From positions 1 to 10,714 of the forward strand of contig DAOWER010000275.1 of the NCBI GenBank assembly GCA_030638405.1: 10,714 nucleotides of DNA, given 5' to 3'. Numbering within the stretch: the first letter of the stretch is position 1; each line of letters starts with the position of its first letter. Shown here piece by piece: positions 6,098-10,714 of this stretch. The DNA is from Candidatus Eiseniibacteriota bacterium. Lineage in GTDB: Bacteria; Joyebacterota; Joyebacteria; Joyebacterales; Joyebacteraceae. Position numbers and translations under genes: made by a program. Below the pieces are notes generated by a model. That model had not been told where the DNA came from. It made no database searches and saw only the letters and a list, made by a program, of their open reading frames with translations.

Positions 6098-7240
6098 TCA
6101 CGCGAACTTGCGGGCCAACCAGGAGAGCCTGACCTCCACGGCGTCCTCCGGGCACACCTCGTGGCAGCACAGGCACTCGACGCACTTCTTCCGATCGACG
6201 ACGGGACCCGTCTCGGTCATCTCGATCGCATCGACGGGACAGCTCCTCACGCACAGCCCGCAGGCCTCGGCGCGGCAGCCGCGCTCCTTCGACATCTCAG
6301 GGTAGACCCATATCCAGGGGCGGAGCGCCTTGACGACGGGGCCGGGGATCAGATTGAGCATCGTGGTGCCCGGCAGCTCGAAGCCCTCGACGTCGAAGCT
6401 CGCGGGGTCCTCCCCGACGATCTCGATGTCCTCCCGCCTGGCGGTCCCGAGACCTCTCGCGGCGGCGAAGCGGATGGTGGAGACCTGCCCGTCCCTGTAT
6501 CCCATCATTCCGGCGACGACGGTGTCGACGGCCACGGGGTCCGCGCCGCCCACGATGGCCCCCACCTTCCTGGGCCTGCCGCCGGAGGGGCCGTTCCCCT
6601 CCATGGCCACGACGGCGTCCATGATGTGAAGCCTGGGGGGCACGAGGGAGTAGACGTCAACGATGTGCCTGCTGAACGGTACGGGCCTCGGTGCGAGGTT
6701 GTGCAGGCGTCCCTTCCCGAACCCCGGTATGACGCCGTACATGTTCTTGATGCACCCCGTGTAGAGGGTGAGCACGTGTGTCTTCATCTTCGGGAGACCG
6801 ATGATCGCGTCCGCCTCGAGCACGGGCCGCGCGATCATGTAGGACCGAAGCTCGCCCGTGACCTCCCTGGCTCCCGACGCCTCGAAGTTGACCAGAGGCG
6901 TGCCGGTCCGCTCGGACAGGTCCGTGAGCCCCGTGTTTCGCCACAAACGCTCGATCCCGCGAAGCGCTCCTCCCGGGCTGTCGCCCATCGAGGGGTCGCC
7001 GCCCGCTTCTCTGACCTCCTTGATGACGGCCTCGATCACCGCCGGGTGCGTGGTTATGGCCCGCTCGGGCTCCTTCGCGGAGAGCAGGTTGGGCTTGAGA
7101 AGGACCTTCTCCCCGGGCGAGATGAACCGGGACATGCCTCCCAGACGCTCGAGGACCTCGCCGACAGCTCTCGACACGTCGCCCGACTCGTAGGTCGCGC
7201 ATCGCGCTATGGCCACCCTCGCTCGTTGCTCCGCGCCCAT
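6098..7240 (-). CDS. DUF362 protein with C-terminal iron-sulfur (ferredoxin-like) domain
   Basis: This 380-aa cytoplasmic protein has DUF362 over residues 1 to about 300 and a dicluster ferredoxin domain at about 315-370. DUF362 landmarks are LLKPNLL (47-53), TTHPAVIEAVIKEVREAGG (63-81), GDSPGG (86-91), GLPKMKTH (148-155) and GGADPVAVDT (231-240). The second cluster site is regular, C353-x2-C356-x2-C359-x3-C363-P. The first is C322-x4-C327-x2-C330-x3-C334-P, with a first gap two residues longer than usual. The function of DUF362 is unknown; electron transfer is an inference from the cysteines. The start is ATG 7240, after the purine-rich GGAAGGAAGAGGG. Upstream in-frame starts would run into dprA and give an unlikely Arg/Ala-rich extension. 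It begins 19 bases after the dprA stop codon. Confidence 0.88.
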   Translation of the reverse strand: MGAEQRARVAIARCATYESGDVSRAVGEVLERLGGMSRFISPGEKVLLKPNLLSAKEPERAITTHPAVIEAVIKEVREAGGDPSMGDSPGGALRGIERLWRNTGLTDLSERTGTPLVNFEASGAREVTGELRSYMIARPVLEADAIIGLPKMKTHVLTLYTGCIKNMYGVIPGFGKGRLHNLAPRPVPFSRHIVDVYSLVPPRLHIMDAVVAMEGNGPSGGRPRKVGAIVGGADPVAVDTVVAGMMGYRDGQVSTIRFAAARGLGTARREDIEIVGEDPASFDVEGFELPGTTMLNLIPGPVVKALRPWIWVYPEMSKERGCRAEACGLCVRSCPVDAIEMTETGPVVDRKKCVECLCCHEVCPEDAVEVRLSWLARKFA

Positions 7241-7259
7241 CCCTCTTCCTTCCGCGGGC

Positions 7260-8483
7260 TCAGGACCTCTTCGCCCCTGCCGCTCGGCATCTCGCTCTGC
7301 TGCCGAGGACGAAGCGCCCGCCCGGCGAAGGCTGCGCCTCACCGGCCAGCTCCAGCTTCAGAAGCGCTGACAGCACCACAGCCACCGGCGCCCCCGTTCC
7401 CGCCACGAGTTCATCGACCGAGACTGGCGTGAGCGACAGTAGTGACAGCACCCGGCCGCGCAGCGGAACGTCCCCTCGTCCGTCCGCCGACGCCTCGTCG
7501 CGGCCGGCATCGGGCGGCGGTCCCTCTTCGGGAACCACGGCGGGACACCCAGGACCTTCGGGACACCCACCGGTGCTCGCCCAGTCCGGCCTCCGCACCG
7601 GGAACGGTCCCCATGCCCGCTCGATCTCGTCGAGCACGTCCCCCGCGTCTTCCGTGAGCTTCGCGCCCGCCTTTATCAGTCTATTGGGTCCCGCGGACAG
7701 CGGCTCGTCCACGGGCCCCGGGACGGCGAAGACCTCCCTCCCCTGCTCGAGCGCCCGCGCCGCCGTTATGAGGGCCCCGCTCTTCGCGGCGGCCTCCACC
7801 ACGACAACCCCTGCGGACAGGCCCGAGATGACGCGGTTGCGTCTCGGGAAGCATCCCGCCCTCGGTTCCGCCAGCATCGGGAATTCGCTCACCAGTGAGC
7901 CGCTCGCCGCGATGTCGTGAGCGAGCCCCGCGTTCTCCGGAGGATACACGCATGCCAGCCCACAGCCCAGGACCGCGACGGTCCGCCCTCCGGCATCGAG
8001 CGCCCCCTCGTGCGCCCTCGTGTCCGTGCCGCGCGCGAGCCCGCTGACCACGGTCAGCCCTGCCCTGACGAGATCGGCGGCGAGCTCCGTCGCGACCGCG
8101 GCCCCGCGCGGTGTCGGCGTCCTGGTGCCGACCACGCCAATCATCGGCGTGAGACCGCCCAAGGTCTCGCCCGACACGAAGACGCCGACCGGAGCGCCCG
8201 CGACCTCCAGCAGGATGTCCGGATAGTCGTCGTCTCCCGGAAGAGCGAACCGGGCCCGGGCCCGCCGGGCCAGCTCCAGTTCGGCCACCCAGTTCCGCCG
8301 CGAGACACTGCTCCTGACGGCCGCCGCGACACGCGCCGGAACCTGCGCGCTCGGGGCCGCGCCGCCGGACACGGCCCTGACCGCTCCTCGATACGACCCG
8401 AAGGCCCGATGCAATCGCGCCGCGATCGCCGGACCCACGCCGTGTGTCAGCGCTAGTGCCATGGCGGCCTCCCGCTCGGTCAC
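7260..8483 (-). CDS. dprA: DNA-processing protein DprA
   Basis: This is a 407-aa Rossmann-fold ssDNA-binding protein that protects incoming DNA and loads RecA in natural transformation; the family also occurs in bacteria not known to be competent. An N-terminal helix-hairpin-helix-like stretch (GVGPAIAARLHRAFGS, 15-30) precedes the core: GTRTPTPRG (119-127), SGLARGTDTRAHEGAL (147-162), the GCGLACVYPPEN loop (173-184), SEFP (199-202), FPRRNRVISGLS (212-223), EAAAKSGALITA (230-241) and GPNRLIKAGA (265-274). A Pro/Gly-rich linker (about 292-340) leads to a winged-helix C-terminus (about 342-393). GTG 8483 gives a family-like N-terminus. The internal ATG 8462, with GGGAGG 5 bases upstream, is a real alternative that removes 7 residues. 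It sits 100 bases after obgE. Confidence 0.95.
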   Translation of the reverse strand: MTEREAAMALALTHGVGPAIAARLHRAFGSYRGAVRAVSGGAAPSAQVPARVAAAVRSSVSRRNWVAELELARRARARFALPGDDDYPDILLEVAGAPVGVFVSGETLGGLTPMIGVVGTRTPTPRGAAVATELAADLVRAGLTVVSGLARGTDTRAHEGALDAGGRTVAVLGCGLACVYPPENAGLAHDIAASGSLVSEFPMLAEPRAGCFPRRNRVISGLSAGVVVVEAAAKSGALITAARALEQGREVFAVPGPVDEPLSAGPNRLIKAGAKLTEDAGDVLDEIERAWGPFPVRRPDWASTGGCPEGPGCPAVVPEEGPPPDAGRDEASADGRGDVPLRGRVLSLLSLTPVSVDELVAGTGAPVAVVLSALLKLELAGEAQPSPGGRFVLGSRARCRAAGAKRS

Positions 8484-8517
8484 CCGTCACCACCACCCTT
8501 CCACAGGGGAAGTCACC

Positions 8518-8535
8518 CGCCCGGCCCGCCCGGCC
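8518..8535. repeat. Two-copy 9-base tandem repeat upstream of dprA
   Basis: CGCCCGGCC occurs twice in direct succession in the obgE-dprA gap. Nearby, CTTCC (8498-8502) can pair with GGAAG (8508-8512), which on the minus strand would mask a purine-rich stretch ahead of the GTG start. Confidence 0.5.
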
Positions 8536-8583
8536 GGCACCGCTTCCGTGCGTGGAACCCGCGAGCGTCGCCCGCTCGGTCTC

Positions 8584-9564
8584 TCACTCCTCCAGTTCGG
8601 CGAGCATTGCTACCAGGGCGTGCGTCAATCCGTCCAGGCCCACACCGGTCATTCCCGAGATCCGGTGCACCTCCTCCCCGCCGAACGCGACCCGGGGAGC
8701 GGCCTCGTCGGGAAAGAGGTCGGTCTTGTTGAGCGCCACGATCCGGGGCTTCTCAGAGAGCCCCTGACCGTAGCTCTCGAGCTCACCGAGGAGCGTCCGG
8801 TAGTCCTCCACCAGCGTCTCGCTGGATGAGTCGAGGAGGATCACGAGGACCCTCGTTCTCTCGATGTGTCGAAGGAATCTGTGGCCCAGGCCCTTGCCTT
8901 CGTGCGCCCCCTCTATGAGACCGGGAAGGTCGGCCATCACGAAGCTGTCGGCGGACCCGTGCCCGACGATGCCCAGCACGGGACTCAGTGTAGTGAAGGG
9001 GAAGTCCCCTATCCTGGGTCTCGCCGCCGACACGCGCGACAGGAGCGTCGATTTGCCGGCGCTGGGCAGACCTACGAGCCCGACGTCGGCGAGCAGCTTG
9101 AGCTCGAGGTCTACGGTGATCTCGGCACCGGGCCTGCCGCCCTCGGCGTGCCGAGGCGCCTGCTCGACGGAGGTCGCAAACCGCGCGTTCCCCCTCCCGC
9201 CGCGCCCTCCCTTTGCGATCACGATCCTGGCGCCGTCCTCGTCGAGGTCCGCCATCACGTCCCCGGATTCGTGGTCCTTCACGATGGTTCCCGGCGGGAC
9301 CAGGAGCACGATGTCCTCACCGTCCCTGCCGCGCCTGTTCGCCCCGCTCCCGTTCCTGCCCTTCTCGGCCTTGTAGTGACGCCTGTAGCGGAAATCGAGC
9401 AGAGACGAAAGGCCTCGCGCGGCCTCGAACACGACGCTCCCGCCGTGCCCGCCGTCCCCGCCGTTGGGGCCACCGCGCGGCACGAACTTCTCCCTGCGGA
9501 AGCTGACGCAGCCGTTCCCGCCGTCGCCGCCCCTGACCTCTATCCTTGCAGAGTCTATCAGCAT
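8584..9564 (-). CDS. obgE: GTPase ObgE/CgtA
   Basis: This 326-aa essential GTPase acts with the 50S ribosomal subunit and links GTP and (p)ppGpp levels to ribosome assembly. The glycine-rich Obg fold covers residues 1 to about 157 (RGGDGGNGCVSFRREKF, then GGPNGGDGGHGG at 31-42). The G domain has all motifs: G1 GLPSAGKS (165-172), switch I FPFTTLSP (188-195), G3 DLPG (212-215), G4 NKTD (279-282) and an ISGMTGVG G5 region (302-309). There is no C-terminal OCT domain, as in many short Obg proteins. ATG 9564 has GAGG 7 bases upstream and overlaps the stop codon of the oxidase gene by 7 bases, which suggests translational coupling. No rplU or rpmA lies next to it here. Confidence 0.97.
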   Translation of the reverse strand: MLIDSARIEVRGGDGGNGCVSFRREKFVPRGGPNGGDGGHGGSVVFEAARGLSSLLDFRYRRHYKAEKGRNGSGANRRGRDGEDIVLLVPPGTIVKDHESGDVMADLDEDGARIVIAKGGRGGRGNARFATSVEQAPRHAEGGRPGAEITVDLELKLLADVGLVGLPSAGKSTLLSRVSAARPRIGDFPFTTLSPVLGIVGHGSADSFVMADLPGLIEGAHEGKGLGHRFLRHIERTRVLVILLDSSSETLVEDYRTLLGELESYGQGLSEKPRIVALNKTDLFPDEAAPRVAFGGEEVHRISGMTGVGLDGLTHALVAMLAELEE

Positions 9565-10714
9565 CGCCCGGCCTCAGTTCTCGGCACCGCGTCCCCGTCG
9601 AGGTCACGCCACCACGGGTTCGGACGGTCCGTCAGTATCTTATCCGGATTCAGGAGACCCGTCGGGTCGAGAGCGCGCTTGACCGCCGCCGTCACGCGGA
9701 GGGCGGACTCGTCCAACTCGTCAGCAAGGTGGTCGGCCTTCGTGATGCCGATCCCGTGCTCGCCGGACAGTGTGCCGCCCATCTCGAGCGCCGCGTCGAA
9801 GAGCAGGCCGACCGCATCCCGCGCCGCGCGCATCTGAGTCGGGTCGGCGCGGTCCAGCATGATATTGACGTGGAGGTTGCCGTCCCCTGCGTGGCCGAAC
9901 GCCAGTATCGGAAGCCCCGTCGACTCCGAGATCTCGTGCATCCTCCGGACGTACGCGGGTATCGCGCTTCTCGGCACGGCGATGTCCTCGTTGATCTTGC
10001 CCGTCGCGAGTCTGGCAAGCGAGGGAGAGATGGAGCGGCGAATCTCCCATATCTCGTCCCGTTCAGGTTCGTCGGTCGCCTCGCGGAAGTTCAACGCCCC
10101 GCTCGCCGCCAGCTGGTCCCGAAGCCGCTCCGCCGACTCGGCCACTGCCGTCTCTTCACCCTCCAGCTCAACGAGAAGGGCCCCTTCCGGGACCCGGTCC
10201 GGCTTTCGCCCGCGGACATACTCCATCGCGCACGCGAGCGTCTCGCGGTCCAGTATCTCGAGCACCGCCACCGGTAGTCCGGAGGCCGTGACGGCCGCGA
10301 CCGCGGCCGCGGCTCGGGAGAGTGAGGGGAATTCCGCCCAGAACGTAGCATAGCTCTCGGGCCTGTCGCTCAGCCTCAGGGCCGCCTTCGTCACCACGGC
10401 GAGCGTCCCTTCAGACGCGACGACGAGCGACCCGGGGTCCCACGAGGTGTCCAGGCTGCCCGCGAGGAGACCCGTCGCGACGACGGAGCCGTCGGCGAGC
10501 ACGAGTTCGAGACCGACCACATAGTCCCGCGTCGTTCCGTGCAGGACCGTACGGGGACCTCCCGCACCCTCCGCGATGTTCCCGCCTATCGTGGAGACCA
10601 GGAGACTCGCGGGATCGGGAGGGTAGTAGAGCCCCACCGCTTCCGCCGCGTCCCTGAGGTCGTTGTTGACGACACCGGGCTCGACGACGGCGACCCTCCT
10701 TCCGACGTCGATCC
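9558..10714 (-). CDS. FAD-linked oxidase of the GlcD / D-lactate dehydrogenase family (5' end outside window)
   Basis: The frame stays open to the window edge, giving 384 visible residues; the true start and the first part of the FAD-binding domain are missing. The visible N-terminal part continues the FAD_binding_4 domain: VEPGVVNNDL (10-19), GLYYPPDPAS (27-36), STIGGNIAEGAGG (40-52) and VVGLELVLADG (65-75). The FAD-oxidase C-terminal domain has GHAGDGNLHVN (273-283), GGTLSGEHGIGITK (312-325) and ALDPTGLLNPDKI (347-359). Family members oxidise glycolate, D-lactate or other 2-hydroxyacids, often with an FeS partner (GlcF) that may lie outside the window. The ASEGTLA stretch (99-105) departs from the usual GSEGTLG. 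A 25-residue tail follows the conserved end. Its stop codon overlaps the obgE start. The substrate cannot be told. Confidence 0.92.
   Translation of the reverse strand, partial: IDVGRRVAVVEPGVVNNDLRDAAEAVGLYYPPDPASLLVSTIGGNIAEGAGGPRTVLHGTTRDYVVGLELVLADGSVVATGLLAGSLDTSWDPGSLVVASEGTLAVVTKAALRLSDRPESYATFWAEFPSLSRAAAAVAAVTASGLPVAVLEILDRETLACAMEYVRGRKPDRVPEGALLVELEGEETAVAESAERLRDQLAASGALNFREATDEPERDEIWEIRRSISPSLARLATGKINEDIAVPRSAIPAYVRRMHEISESTGLPILAFGHAGDGNLHVNIMLDRADPTQMRAARDAVGLLFDAALEMGGTLSGEHGIGITKADHLADELDESALRVTAAVKRALDPTGLLNPDKILTDRPNPWWRDLDGDAVPRTEAGRC

Noticed and set aside
7241..7342. 34-residue N-terminal extension of the DUF362 protein
   Set aside because: It would overlap the dprA coding end, is low-complexity Arg/Ala/Glu, and ATG 7240 has a purine-rich ribosome site.
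6056..7432. Long plus-strand open frame (458 codons) opposite the DUF362 gene
   Set aside because: This is a shadow of high-GC codon use. It shows no motifs and lies over a well-supported minus-strand gene and part of dprA.

Overview
The window is high-GC DNA, roughly two thirds G+C by eye, with dense short-gapped genes. It looks like the chromosome of a Gram-negative (diderm) bacterium. The support is a heptose kinase/adenylyltransferase pair for LPS core precursors, an LpxL/HtrB-type acyltransferase, and a signal-peptide protein that reads as an outer-membrane beta-barrel. No rRNA, tRNA, transposase, integrase or CRISPR array was seen, so this looks like ordinary core chromosome rather than an island. 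The gene mix would suit an uncultured FCB-type lineage, but that is an impression and was not tested.

Layout. (1) 1-2979, minus strand: a triplicated-repeat protein of unknown function (287 aa), then rfaE1 (heptose-7-P kinase) and rfaE2 (heptose-1-P adenylyltransferase) overlapping by 8 bases, then the first 39 codons of a COG2403-type GTPase that runs off the left edge. (2) 2980-3547: a divergent intergenic region. It has two promoters with identical -35 and -10 hexamers facing outward, and between them a very GC-rich, hairpin-rich block with no convincing gene. (3) 3548-4961, plus strand: a small DUF3467 protein and a secreted/outer-membrane beta-barrel candidate, closed by a strong hairpin that can serve both converging transcription units. 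(4) 5121-10714, minus strand: a run transcribed as FAD-linked oxidase (5' end outside the window), obgE, dprA, DUF362/ferredoxin protein, LPLAT. The first two overlap by 7 bases, and the DUF362 gene starts 19 bases after dprA ends.

How the genes fit together. RfaE1 and RfaE2 carry out successive steps toward ADP-heptose, here as separate but overlapping genes. The acyltransferase probably also serves envelope lipid synthesis. ObgE (ribosome/GTP checkpoint) and DprA (ssDNA and RecA loading) are housekeeping genes. The oxidase and the DUF362 iron-sulfur protein are redox proteins of unknown substrate.

Most worth a second look: the three-fold repeat protein with an invariant cysteine in each repeat, the matched divergent promoters, and the structured, gene-free block between them. 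No clearly new multi-gene system is evident.
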